Shown here: piece by piece, positions 45,431 to 56,400 of the stretch
How the letters are laid out: each line of letters begins with the position of its first letter
Position numbering within the stretch: the stretch's first letter is position 1
Assembly (NCBI GenBank): GCA_963678705.1
Contig: OY783208.1
Location: 18,115,486 to 18,179,485, forward strand
Reading direction: 5' to 3'
DNA length: 64,000 nt
Source: Panorpa germanica
Lineage: Eukaryota > Arthropoda > Insecta > Mecoptera > Panorpidae
Made by a program: the position numbers and the translations under genes
Notes under the pieces: generated by a model
Databases searched by the model: none
Told to the model about the DNA's origin: nothing
What the model saw: only the letters and a program-made list of their open reading frames with translations

Positions 45431-45940
45431 TAAATATAAAAAGAAAAATATTTTCATGAACTTATTGTTCTATAAATTTGTCTTTTGATTAAATCTGTTT
45501 TTATTTTTTAAAATAATATACTTTATTTAAACTTTCTGTTAATTTTAATGTATTTTAATTTATTAATAGTAATAAATAATAAAGTGAAGGTGCTCAATTC
45601 TGAAAAATAAAATGGTTTCGCCATATAATATAAATACATATATATTATATATACACATACACAGTTAGTATCATACACAGATTAATTGAATATTGTTAAA
45701 TGTTGAATTAGTATAAGATTTGATTTGAATGTGTTTTTCAATTAATTTAGTTTTAATAGATGAGCCAAATGGGATATGATGTTCTTCAAAGGGTAGTTAA
45801 ATTGAGAGCGAGCATGTTTCCTGAGCCGCCTGTTAATTGTGTAAAAGAAGTCAGAGGAAACTAAGGGATAAGACAACGAAAAGACATTGCAAACAACAAA
45901 CACAAGTTAAGTTAGGAAATGTAAGAACGACCTTCTCAAC
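45431..45940 (-). other. 3' flank of the 46948 gene
   Basis: It is related in inverse orientation to the 3' flanks near 13.7 and 23.3 kb. A short TATATA/CACATACACA patch lies near 45640-45665. There is no gene. Confidence 0.5.
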
Positions 45941-46948
45941 CTAATGTAAATTACGTTTTTGATGATTCTTTAAAGAACCTGCAGTTGAGAAACATTTATT
46001 ACATAAACCACAAGAAAATGGGTTTACTACTAAATGTGTGTTTTTATGTCGTTTTAAATGATGTAATAGATTAAACGTTTTACCACATTCGTCGCAAGAA
46101 AATGGCTTTAAACCTAAATGTGTGTTTTTATGGTGTTTTAAGGCAATTGATTGACTGAACGTTTTACTACATTCGTCACAAGAAAATGGTTTTACTACTA
46201 AATGTGTGTTTTTATGTCGTTTTAAATGAGTTGATCGACTGAATGTTTTACTGCATTCGTCACAAGAAAATGGTTTTACACCTAAATGTGTGTTTTTATG
46301 TCGTTTTAAATGATGTAATAGATTGAATGTTTTACTGCATTCGTCACAAGAAAATGGTTTTACACCTAAATGTGTGTTTTTATGTTGTTTTAAAAAATAT
46401 GATCGACTGAACGTTTTACTGCATTCGTCACAAGAAAATGGTTTTACACCTAAATGTGTGTTTTTATGTTGTTTTAAAAAATATGATCGACTGAACGTTT
46501 TACTACATTCGTCACAAGAAAATGGTTTAAACGTTGAATGTGTGCTTTTATGTCGTTTTAAATTTGACGAACTAGCAAATATTTTACTACATGTATTACA
46601 AGAATGTAGTTTCTTTGCTGAATGTACACGCAAATGTTTTATGATTTCTGCCTTAGAGTCCAACAATTTGTTACATACATCACAAATATAAGGTCTCAGG
46701 TTCGTATTCATTTCACTTTGAAGTTGTTGCTCAGGAACTTCAAGCTTAATGAAGTAGTCATCTCGGGGTAAATGTGTAGCTTCATCTGAGTTATATTCTG
46801 GTTCTTTTTTAATTTCCGTTTTTATTTCTTTAAAGACTCGTACTTCTTCAATTTCTATTTTGATATCTCCGTTTACATTTTCTGTTTCCATTGGTTCAGG
46901 TAATCCCACATCAACTTCTAGCTTTATTTGTTCTAAATTATCATCCAT
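45941..46948 (-). CDS. C2H2 zinc-finger protein, nine finger units
   Basis: This 335-residue protein is intact. The start at 46948 is the family ATG (MDDNLEQIKLEV), with acceptor TTTTTAG upstream. The acidic module carries IKIEIEE, IKTEIKKEPEY and, later, IKLEV. All nine units look sound, including finger 2 (CNTCSKIFASSSNLKRH) and the CGLCNKCFSTAGSLKNH end. Fingers 3 and 4 are identical in protein (both SRSYFLKQH) and nearly so in DNA, a recent 84-bp duplication near 46370-46540; fingers 5 and 8 share NLLHHLKRH. Linkers are HLGVKPF and HLVVKPF. It belongs with the block A genes although it sits among block B genes on the other strand. Confidence 0.94.
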   Translation of the reverse strand: MDDNLEQIKLEVDVGLPEPMETENVNGDIKIEIEEVRVFKEIKTEIKKEPEYNSDEATHLPRDDYFIKLEVPEQQLQSEMNTNLRPYICDVCNKLLDSKAEIIKHLRVHSAKKLHSCNTCSKIFASSSNLKRHKSTHSTFKPFSCDECSKTFSRSYFLKQHKNTHLGVKPFSCDECSKTFSRSYFLKQHKNTHLGVKPFSCDECSKTFNLLHHLKRHKNTHLGVKPFSCDECSKTFSRSTHLKRHKNTHLVVKPFSCDECSKTFSQSIALKHHKNTHLGLKPFSCDECGKTFNLLHHLKRHKNTHLVVNPFSCGLCNKCFSTAGSLKNHQKRNLH

Positions 46949-47315
46949 GATTATATATAGAACAATTTGAAGTTTACTAAAAACAAAAAATTGAATTGTA
47001 TTTAAATATAAATAAGAAATCTATGTTAAAAGATATAAATTTGTAATGTTTCAACAAATGTGGCAAAACTTTGTAACATTATAAAAATAAATGAGGTTAG
47101 AAAAATTATTGTAAAAACTTTTCTGTAATAAGTTAAAGCTTTGTACAACAAAAAGTAAATAAATAAAGTTTATATTAAAAACAAGGATCAACATAAAAAA
47201 ACAATGAACCATTTTAATTGATAGTATCTTACTCTATAAAATATAAAGTAATTATTTAAAAAAGTAAAATTAATTTAAATATAATAGGGTATTATATATT
47301 TATATATTAACTTAC

Positions 47316-47509
47316 CAACTGATACACTTTTATCAAAAATTTACAGTCGTTTATTTTCGTAAAATATTAATTGAATTGAATTTGTCCTTAATTTTTCTGT
47401 AAGCTGTCAAAGTAAAGGTATTTCGGTTTCTGGTTCTATGCGGTTATGAAATGTGGAGGGAGTAAGTAATCATTTATTGATGGTGAAATAGTTTTAGCGG
47501 GATTTATGA
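47316..47509 (-). promoter_or_regulatory. Promoter module and noncoding exon 1, gene at 46948
   Basis: AGCGGGAT (E2F-like, inverse of ATCCCGCT) lies at 47496-47503 and AGCTGTCA at 47402-47409. A consensus donor CAGTTG/GTAAGT ends exon 1 at 47316, the best donor of any gene in the cluster. The transcription start is not determined. Confidence 0.5.
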
Positions 47510-47579
47510 ACTTGAATATTAATACGCCGACTGAGTTAAACTTTATTTTGTTGTCTGATAATAAAAAATAGTGGCACAT

Positions 47580-48413
47580 AATCTCAGAAGACAGTGAACT
47601 TGGATGTCCTCGAAGAAATAAAACCTTTATATTTTATTTAAAATAAACGTTTATTTGTCCACAAATGAAAAATAATTAGTTACATACAAATTAATTGAAT
47701 TTACTTAAATGTTGAATTAATATAAGGTTAGGTTTAATTTTAATAGATGACCTAGTTGGGGTATGTTATTCAAGCGGTAGTTATGTTTGAGTATATAGTA
47801 GTATAGTATATAGTTATGGTTGAGTAGTATAGTTTGAGAGCGAGTATGTTGCCTGAGCCGCCTATGAATTGTGTAAAAGAAATCAGAGGAAACTAAAAGG
47901 ATAAGACAACGACAAGACACTACAACAACTACAAAAAGTGTAAGACACACTGCTGACGTATTTCTGTTTTATCCACGGTTCAGATGTTTTATTAAGGAAC
48001 ACTGCGATAAACATATGTGTATATAATAATATAAATAAATTATTATTTTACGTCTTAACATGTAGTACATATCATTGACTATTGACCTCAAACAATAAAG
48101 ACCAATAAATGAATTAACTAAGAAGAAAAGGATGTTCCGTACCACGTAAAAGAACATGATCCTTTGTCTTCGTACCAATGTTTATTAAATAAGCTTCATA
48201 CAGCAAAACTAATACAAATATAAACACAAGTTAAGTAAGGAAATGTAAAAACGACAAACTTATATAAATAAAGTATTTGTTGTATCATTAAAAACCAGCA
48301 GATGAAAAATATTTATTAAAATATCCACAAGGAAAGGTTTTATACCTAAATGTGTGAATTAAATGGAACGAATAGCTAAATGTTTTATTACATTTGCCCC
48401 AAAAAAATGTATT
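47580..48413 (-). other. 3' flank and vestigial fingers of the 48932 gene
   Basis: From 48413 to about 48293 there is the same ruined pair of fingers as below 36095. The rest matches the family 3' flank, in minus orientation, down to CTTGGATGTCCTCGAAGAAA near 47600. Confidence 0.6.
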
Positions 48414-48932
48414 TCAACCTAAATGTATATATTTATGTCGTTTTAAACTCGATGAATAACTAAATGTTTTATTACATTCGTTGCAAGAAAATACTTTTGA
48501 ACCTAAATGTGTGTTTTTATGTTGTTTTAAATTTGATGATTGACTAAACGTTTTATTACATTCATTGCAAGAAAATGGGTATAAACCTAAATGTGTGTTT
48601 TTATGGTGTTTTAATAGTGATGATTGACTAAACGTCTTACTACATTTATCGCAAGCAAATGGGTTTAATTCTAAATGTGTGTTTTTATGTAGCTTTAAAC
48701 TCGATGATTGACTAAACGTTTTACTACATTCATCGCAAGAAAATGGTTTTAAACCTGAATGTGTGTTTTCATGTCGTTTCAAATTTGATAAATGTGTAAA
48801 TGTTTTATTACATTTATTACATAAATGTGTTTTTTTTGCTGAATGTACACGCAAATGATTTATGATTTCTGGCTTAGTGTCCAACAATTTGTTGCATTCT
48901 TCACAGATGTAAGGCTTCAAGTTTGAATTCAT
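48414..48932 (-). pseudogene. Beheaded C2H2 zinc-finger gene, six fingers
   Basis: The reading frame starts at an internal Met (MNSNLKPYICEECNKLLD) that normally follows the acidic module. A few codons upstream match the family (QLQIE), then a stop appears and homology ends at about 48948. The whole N-terminal module, start exon and promoter are missing. Six sound fingers follow (SQSSSLKLH, SQSSLLKHH, SQSSNLKQH, SYSSSLKRH and the first two). Expression would need a new promoter. Confidence 0.8.
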
Positions 48933-48943
48933 TTCAATTTGAA

Positions 48944-49508
48944 GTTGTTAATAAAGTGTATTCAACTAGGGCCACTTTCGATGAACATAAAATGACACAT
49001 TTAGACGTTCATCCATTTTCATGTGACACATGTAATAAAACGTATTCAACAAAGGGCACTTTAAATGAACACAAAATGACACATTTAGACGTTAATCCGT
49101 ATTCATGTGACATCTGTAATAAATCATATTCATCCAAGAGCGGTTTAAAGAAACATAAAATGAAACATTTAGACGTTATTTTATTTGCATGTGACATATG
49201 TAATAAAACGTATGCATCTAAGAGCAATTTAAATCAACATAAAATGACACATTTAGACGTTAATCCTTTTTCTTGTGACATATGTAATAAAACTTATTCA
49301 GCTAAGACCACTTTAAATCAACATAAATTGACACATTTAAACGTTCATCCATTTTCATGTGACACATGTAATAAAACTTATTCAACTAAGGCCTCTTTAA
49401 ATAAACATAAATTGACACATTTAGACCTTTAATCCTTTTTCATGTGACATCTGCAATAAGACATATGCTAGTTATCGTAATTTAAGACTACATAAATTAA
49501 TTCATTGA
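48944..49508 (+). pseudogene. Beheaded C2H2 zinc-finger gene of a second subfamily
   Basis: Homology begins in mid-finger (NKVYSTRATFDEHKMTH). Five complete units of the type CDICNKTYSTKxxLNxHKxTH follow, joined by HLDVHPF and HLDVNPF linkers. A one-base gain near 49430 (GACCTTTAAT where the repeat has GACGTTAAT) ends the frame at 49432, and the last finger (CDICNKTYASYRNLRLH) lies in another frame to about 49508. No other member of this Tyr-containing subfamily is in the window. It lies back to back with the beheaded gene on the other strand; the two breakpoints coincide. Confidence 0.8.
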
Positions 49509-49621
49509 GACCTTCAACTCCTATCTTGTGGTTTCTTTAATTTACTACATTTGATAGTTTAAAAGAACATACAAAGACATATATTTTGCACTTTAATCCA
49601 TTTTCCTAATATTAAATAAAA

Positions 49622-50035
49622 CATTTGGGTAATTATTCGATGTAACTACACCGTTTCTTTTTTAATTTATAAAAATACTAGTGCATTTTCCTATGTTTTA
49701 TGGAATTTGTTATATACTCAAAACGTATACAAATACTACATTATATTTATTATATTGCTTTAAATTAAGAAATAAACATTATTAAAGGTTAAAGTTGACC
49801 AATAAATGTGAAATATGACGCCACTTATATATGGGACAATGTCATCTTATTTCTAATCTCAAATTTGGAATTACAACCTGAACACTATATTGTCTATTTT
49901 TTAATAAAAAATATGCTAAACTGAATATTACGTAGTGTTTGTACATACTATGCGTATATAAAGAACACCATAAAACTTACGAAAATGCAGTGGTTACAAA
50001 GCATAAGGTGTAATTACATTGAATAAATACCAATA
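49622..50035. mobile_element. MITE of the GGTAATTATTCGAT family, longer form
   Basis: Imperfect inverted ends GGTAATTATTCGATGTAACTACACC and its partner ending near 50035 (TTACATTGAATAAATACC) enclose about 410 bases. Short matches inside correspond to the block B foldback copies. The middle is noncoding. Confidence 0.5.
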
Positions 50036-50989
50036 AAACATTATTAAAATATGTAATTATTACATTGCATTAGTTGTAATTGAAATTATAGAACTCGTAA
50101 TCTGATACGAAAGTGTCTGCATTTACATCTGTTCTATGTACTTGTAGGTTGGTATTTCTGTTATTATTCCAGTTATCATTAAAATTTAGTAAATCATTTC
50201 ATCTTAATTTTAAGGTCAGTTATGTCACCAATGTGTAATAGTTTTTAAGAGGAAAATCTTTTTTCTTCCAAAAATTCGTTCTAAATAAAATATATATAGA
50301 AAATATTTTAATAGATATTTTTAACTGCATCATGTGATTACATTTTTTGTTTCTTTACAGCTTCTGTAGTCATAGTACAAGATATTTAGAAAGTCGTTGT
50401 TGAAATCTAAATTGTAACAATAAATGTGTAACAAAAAATTAATATAAGCTGAAAAAACAATAATTAAATACAATTCCGTGATGTTCTTTAACATAAATTT
50501 ATCTAAAATCATCATAAATGTAAAATCTTCTTTTTTAGCAGAATCAGTTCTTAATTTTAACGATTATTGTTCATGACATTCACAACTTTCGTCAAGTTGA
50601 GTGTATGATACATAATATACGCTAAAAATCTTTTCAATTTGAGATAAAATAATTAAATTTAAACATTAACAAACAAAATTGAACTATTACCATAATATAT
50701 GTTAACAAACATTGCCAGATTAAAATAGATAAATTGGAAAAGATTAAATTAAAATAAGATGATAGTTTTACATTTATGATTATGTCGGCGATTTGTTTTT
50801 ATCAAGCCATTGGAAAAAGAATAACCGTCGCTGTTATAATTCGTGCTGCCACAGTGCCTTTACGCTTCCTTTTTCCCACAAATATAAGCTTCTAAAGTAC
50901 TTATTACATAGTTGTTATTTCGAAGGTGCTACATACTAGAAGATTGCAGTTTTTCTCAAAAGTTTCTACTTCTGATTCTGCTTTATTTC
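50036..50989. other. Unassigned spacer
   Basis: AT-rich DNA with no convincing gene. The minus-strand remnant described next may extend into its right end. Confidence 0.35.
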
Positions 50990-51360
50990 TATTAATAATT
51001 TTTAGTTCGTAATGACAATTTGTTCTTTCAATACGAGTCACGTGGTGAACAGTATAACCCATCGAATCCAGTGTCCTGACTTTTTATTAAATGTAATTAA
51101 AATTATGTCTTTGAAAACGATCAAAAAGGTCGCCATTTTCTTCAGTGATATCTTTAAGAATTTCAGCACAATGATTGTGAATTTCTTTTTTAGTTTCTGT
51201 CTAATTACAAAAGGTACATCTCATTACTTGATAAAGGCAAAACCATTTGTGATCTTCTAAAGGAGACACTTTAAATTGTTCACATCCATTACTGCGACAT
51301 TTGCACCAAACAATACCAGAAATTGTAACTTCATTTATTGTGGTAAAATTATGTTTTCCT
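50990..51360 (-). pseudogene. Degenerate Cys/His-rich gene remnant, possibly SIAH/sina-like
   Basis: Read on the minus strand, one frame gives KCRSNGCEQFKVSPLEDHK, then FCLYQVMRCTFCN, then an in-frame stop, then KEIHNHCAEILKDI. The spacing of GC, DH, C, C and HC resembles the SIAH-type zinc-finger region of sina-like E3 ligases, which are numerous in insects. More stops follow. It is a guess at family level only; no splice sites were found. Confidence 0.3.
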
Positions 51361-51879
51361 TGTGAAATTTTGAAGAAATATTGTTTTTAAGTTAATATAT
51401 TTTTACAGAGATTACAACTAAGCGTTTTTAAAAGATTATTATTTAATAATTATTACAAGTAAATTTTGAAATGATTTGTTTCATTCACTACGATTTTTAA
51501 TGATTCAAATGTTTCTCAAAATCTGAAACACTAATATATTTTTAATAAATTTTTTAAATTTTATTGATAACTAACCAATATTGTTACCGATTAAATGTGT
51601 TGACAGAGGTAAGGCTATAAATTTCATTATGTAAATTAATCTGTTATGTAATTAGTGAATTTCTCTACTGATTTATGAATATATTTCTTCTATAATTAAG
51701 AAGAATCTGTAATGACAAAATTATTTATTATAAGTGTTGGTTACAACATTAAAGTACTGTGTTACCAATGGTAAAAAAGTTATCTACCTGTAATTTGTCT
51801 CAATTTTAATTATTTATTTATGTTTATTAATTTATAAAAACCATCATTTGTTTGAATTAGAAGGAGCGTCAAATTGGAC
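51361..51879. other. Unassigned spacer
   Basis: Very AT-rich; nothing recognised. Confidence 0.35.
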
Positions 51880-52060
51880 ACTGCCCGTGCGGCAAATGTT
51901 CTGGCTACGATCACAGAAGACAGTTGATTTGGATGAAATAAAACTGAGAAATCTCGAAGAAATAAAAATCTCCATTTATTTAAAATACACGTTTATTAGT
52001 TCACAAATGAAAAACAATTAGTTACATACAAATTAATTGAATATAGTTAAATGTTGATCT
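51880..52060 (-). repeat. Orphan 3' flank of a lost zinc-finger gene
   Basis: It matches the inverted family 3' flank at 47580-47700 (CAGAAGACAGT, CGAAGAAATAAAA, TTAGTTACATACAAATTAAT). No finger gene lies to its right, so the gene it served has been deleted or displaced. Confidence 0.6.
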
Positions 52061-52485
52061 AATACTATGAAATTTCAGAAACCACAGTGAAAATAATTGG
52101 TATAAATCCGCGTAATGAAGTCCCGCGTCGAGTAAAAACTACTTAGTTCACACTAATTTTAAATATTTTATTAAAAATTTATATAATTTATAGCATCAAT
52201 ACTAATGTTGCATTACAAAATTTGTTTTAAAATTAAATTTAGGAAACAATTCAAATATTCCCGCCATCTTTGCATTTGTTTGACCTTGTCACTTTACAAA
52301 CCTGATCTCTGCTGAATTTTAATTTATCTTTAGGTTTAAATATTTTTGGAAGTTGGTGACACTGACAAAACATATTGTATTTACATTCCAGTACTTGACA
52401 TTAGAGCTTCCGCCATTTAATAATTATTTTACCATTGTAGCGTGTACAAGCGTGTAGCTGCCTAATTGTATTCCATCACACTAAG
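52061..52485 (+). promoter_or_regulatory. Promoter region and 5' UTR exon of the DUF4806-like gene
   Basis: A noncoding exon is proposed to end at 52485 at a consensus donor (CACTAAG/GTATGT). It joins the acceptor TTATTAACAG at 53402, twelve bases before the ATG. The start of the exon is unknown. This stretch is less AT-rich than its surroundings, fitting a promoter. Confidence 0.45.
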
Positions 52486-52831
52486 GTATGTCAAACTATG
52501 TATACATAACCTAAAATATTCTAATTTCGTTTCTAGTGTTTAAACAAGTCTTTTAAATTTATTTTCGTTAATAAATTGTTGTGCTATAAGTAAGGTTACT
52601 TAATTCGTATAAAGCTGTACTACAAATTAATAAAATCATAATTTATATCACTTACGAATAATATGTAAATTATATTCTATAAAGATTAGTAATGTCTAAA
52701 AATCAAAATAACGGCACGTATACATTATATCCTATATTATAATGTTCCAAGTGAAATTTATATGTTTATTTGTTTATATTAAATGTTGGTCAAATAACGT
52801 AAAAAGAAATCAAATATTAAAAAAGAATTAA

Positions 52832-53229
52832 ATGGGCTTGTGTCTTCATTTTTTAGTGGTCGATTTTTCAATTGTTCATTGAAATTGATCTTAATAAATG
52901 TGTATTGGCGTGTCTATTTTATTAAATATCTAAATGTTGACGGAGATATAGCAATTAAAGTTTGAATTGTAGTTTTAGCACTAGAAATGGTCGGCCTATT
53001 TGTATGACGTGAAATTCATTTTAATGTCAGTTATTTGTTGAGTATGTGGTAACGTTCTGTAGCCGTTGGTAATCAAATAATCAAGTCAAGTCAAAGAATA
53101 ATAAGTTTTTACTTTATTTAACCCTGTTACGGCAGACGTAATATTGAAATTTTATTATTCCTTGAAATAACTGTAAACAATATTTGATATTTTGATATAT
53201 AAATACATATAGCAGAGATTTAGGAGCTA
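52832..53229 (+). mobile_element. MITE, left two-thirds, in the 5' UTR intron
   Basis: It starts ATGGGCTTGTGTC and follows the 19707 copy to GCAGAGATTTAGGAGCTA, then breaks off. Confidence 0.75.
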
Positions 53230-53413
53230 AATTCAATACACACACAAAAGATAGTCGTCGCTTGCTACGGGGGTAAATGCTAGTAAACATATAAACAAAC
53301 AGTTGGAACATTATAATATTGGATGATATTTCAGGATCACTGAACACACAAAAATGGTCAACTGACTATAATTAACAAAATCATTTATTCTGTTATTAAC
53401 AGCCAACGATAAA

Positions 53414-56400
53414 ATGGATCAAAATCAAATAAACTTGCCTAATACACGATCCAGAGTACGTAAGCAGCAAGCAAGTAAAAAGATGGTAGAACAACACGAT
53501 CAAGTAATGCAAAGACAAGAAGAAGATGAGCGTGACAATGATACTGCAGAAATTTCACAATTTGCAGCAGATGATTCAGACACATCACCGTTACGACATG
53601 TCCATCCATCCGGAGAGAATTATAAAGAAGAAATAGAATTTGTCAACGTTTCCTCAGAAGAGGATGAACCTAATTTAGATGAATCTCTGCCTTACGTGAG
53701 GGATGAAACCGAATATATTCAGGGTAAGTATTTAGTTCTGTTTCTATTATTCGCAGTCTAAGTACTAGCTAGAAATATGTTACTGAATTACCTAATGCAG
53801 TAAATTATTGAAAAAAAAGGTAAAAAATCTTATGTCTCTTAATATTAAGCCTCGGCTTGTATGCTTGCAATTTGACTTCGATTTTAATTATTGTATGCTC
53901 AAAAGAAGTTAGAAAAATCTCACACTCTTTTAGTATATTGAAACCGTGATCTCATCGATTCTTTGTTTTAAAACCACTGGCGTCAGCAATTTTACTATAT
54001 GTATGGTATTAACGTGCGTAGTACTTTTCTCTCTTTCTTTCTTACTTAGTTTCAATAAGTTAATTTCCAATGCATAGATTAAACAAAAGTTCTATTATTT
54101 TATTGCCTATTCCTATTATAATTTAATTATAATATTACTGCTTATTTTCTATTCGTGATTTTAAATCTAAACTAGACCCAACGTGTCTTATAAAAATTCA
54201 TGAGTTTTAAAACTGTTAAATTACTATTATCTGGAATATATATCAAAAGGGGCGATAAAAGGCTACGTGCCTACGAAGCCCAAAAATGTATAATTAAAAA
54301 ATATATATCAAAATTCATTACTTAATTTACTGACAAACTCTGGTTGTAAAAATACTTAAAAAGTTCTATTACTAACATTATCATTATTAATTGTTTATTG
54401 TTCGCCTTTCGGCTTTACAATCTACATTCTAAATACATTTCATATACTTCAACTTACAATTAAATTTACATTATTCTAGACCTTTTTATTTCCAAAAGTA
54501 CTTTATGCTTATTCTTCTCTTGACCCTCTGCCTTCATTTTCCCTAGTCTTCCTTCTGGACTGGTCTATTTCCTAGTCTATTTTTCTGGGCTGAAGTTTAA
54601 CTGTTTCCTCGCTACTTCTTTCTTTCTCCTGCATCCCTTCACTGCCTCTTTTAGTACTTCCTCTCTCTTAATGTTCCTTATGCATCCCCGCCATCCACCT
54701 CTTTCCTTCACTGCCTCCCTTTAATAGCTGGCCAATATTCATTTCGCTCACTACTTTTTCCTTACAATCAAACTTAATGTGCTCCAGTGTTTCAAATTTT
54801 CCAAATTTCAAACTATTGGGCACAGTGCTTAGAAACTCGTAATTTTATTATTTTACATTAATGACAAATTATATTTTAGAGTTTTCTGGAACACTGATAT
54901 TTGAAGACAGAAGTACTCCCCCCAAGAAACGCCCAAGAACATATTCTTTATCAGATTCAGAAAATGAAGTAATAGGACATGTTCTTAAACTGGAATCACG
55001 AGGTAGTCCACCTCCATCAACTAGTGCAGCAAGTCTGTCTCAACCAATTGAAGGTATTTATGTTAATGAGGATGGCTTATTAGCACCATTATCCCAACTT
55101 TTGATAAATAGCTTTTAAATTTAATTAATTATATATGTACTTATAGTTTTAAAAAAATAATTATAAAATGTTTTTCAGATTCTAATAACCAAGATGATGA
55201 CGCAATTCCTGCAGTTATCGATCAAAGCCAATACGCCAGTCTTAATGGAGAAATGTACATAACTCACGACCGTAAGAATTTGTTTCTATTTTAATTACTT
55301 ATACTATTTTATACAGTGTAACTTTGTTGAGGATATTTACCTTTTATTTAAGTTAGATTCTATTTTGATTCTATTTTGTTCTTTATATCAATGAAAATTT
55401 ATCTTAGACTTATTTATTTAGTGTAAATATGCTATATTCCAGTATTACTTGGTGGTTTAGGATGCCGCAGGTGGTATGAGCCCTGAATAACTGCCCCATT
55501 TTCTCATAGAATAACTCATCTCAATGGGTTTGTATCCTCATTTCTTAGTGGTCGATTTTTTAATTGTTGATTGAAATTGATGCTAATAAATGTGTATTGG
55601 CGTGTCTATTTTATTAAATATCTAAATGTTGACGGAGATATAGCAATTAAAAATCTGAATTGTAGTTTTAGCGCCAGAAATGGTCTAGCACAGTTATTTG
55701 TTGAATAGGTCAGTGCTGTGGTAATGTTCTGTAGCTGTTTGTAGTCGAAATAATCAAGTCAAGTTAAAGAATAATAAGTTTTTATTTTATTTAACCCTGC
55801 TAAGGCAGACATAATATTGAAATTTTATTATTCCTTGAAATAGCTGTAAATAATATTTGATATTTTGATGTATAAATACATATAGCAGATTTATGATCTG
55901 TAAGGTTAGTAGCCTTACACAAGGATTGTGATGTCACATGCACTTGGAATGTGTACAACGTTGATCCCTTTAATAATTAAAGAGACAAAATGACTTTTTT
56001 AACTGTTAATATCTCTTAACATATAAGGAGTTATTAAAAAATAATGGAACATTTGAGGTTCTAGTAACCCACTTTATCAATATATAGTACACTTTTATAG
56101 AAATTAAAACATAGGACACAAGCCCATTAGGGTTACGAATAATATCTTAAATTCTAAAAATGTACTGATAAAGTTAACTATTAGGAACTCTTCCACTGGC
56201 GTAGCTAGGTATGGGGCAGTCGGTGCTGTGCACCGGGGCCCCCAAGCTCAGGGAGCCCTCGAACTTTTATCAATTGTATTTATATATTAACGGTTTCACC
56301 GTGAAGTAATGCTCTTAGTAAATAGTTATTCCCGACAATGCATACAAAACTTTTATAAGAAAAACATGAACAATAAGAAAAATTAATTAAATAAATTAAT

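Noticed and set aside
51012-51260. Plus-strand 82-residue frame
   Set aside because: It is hydrophobic by composition only; the minus strand of the same bases shows the more credible Cys/His pattern.
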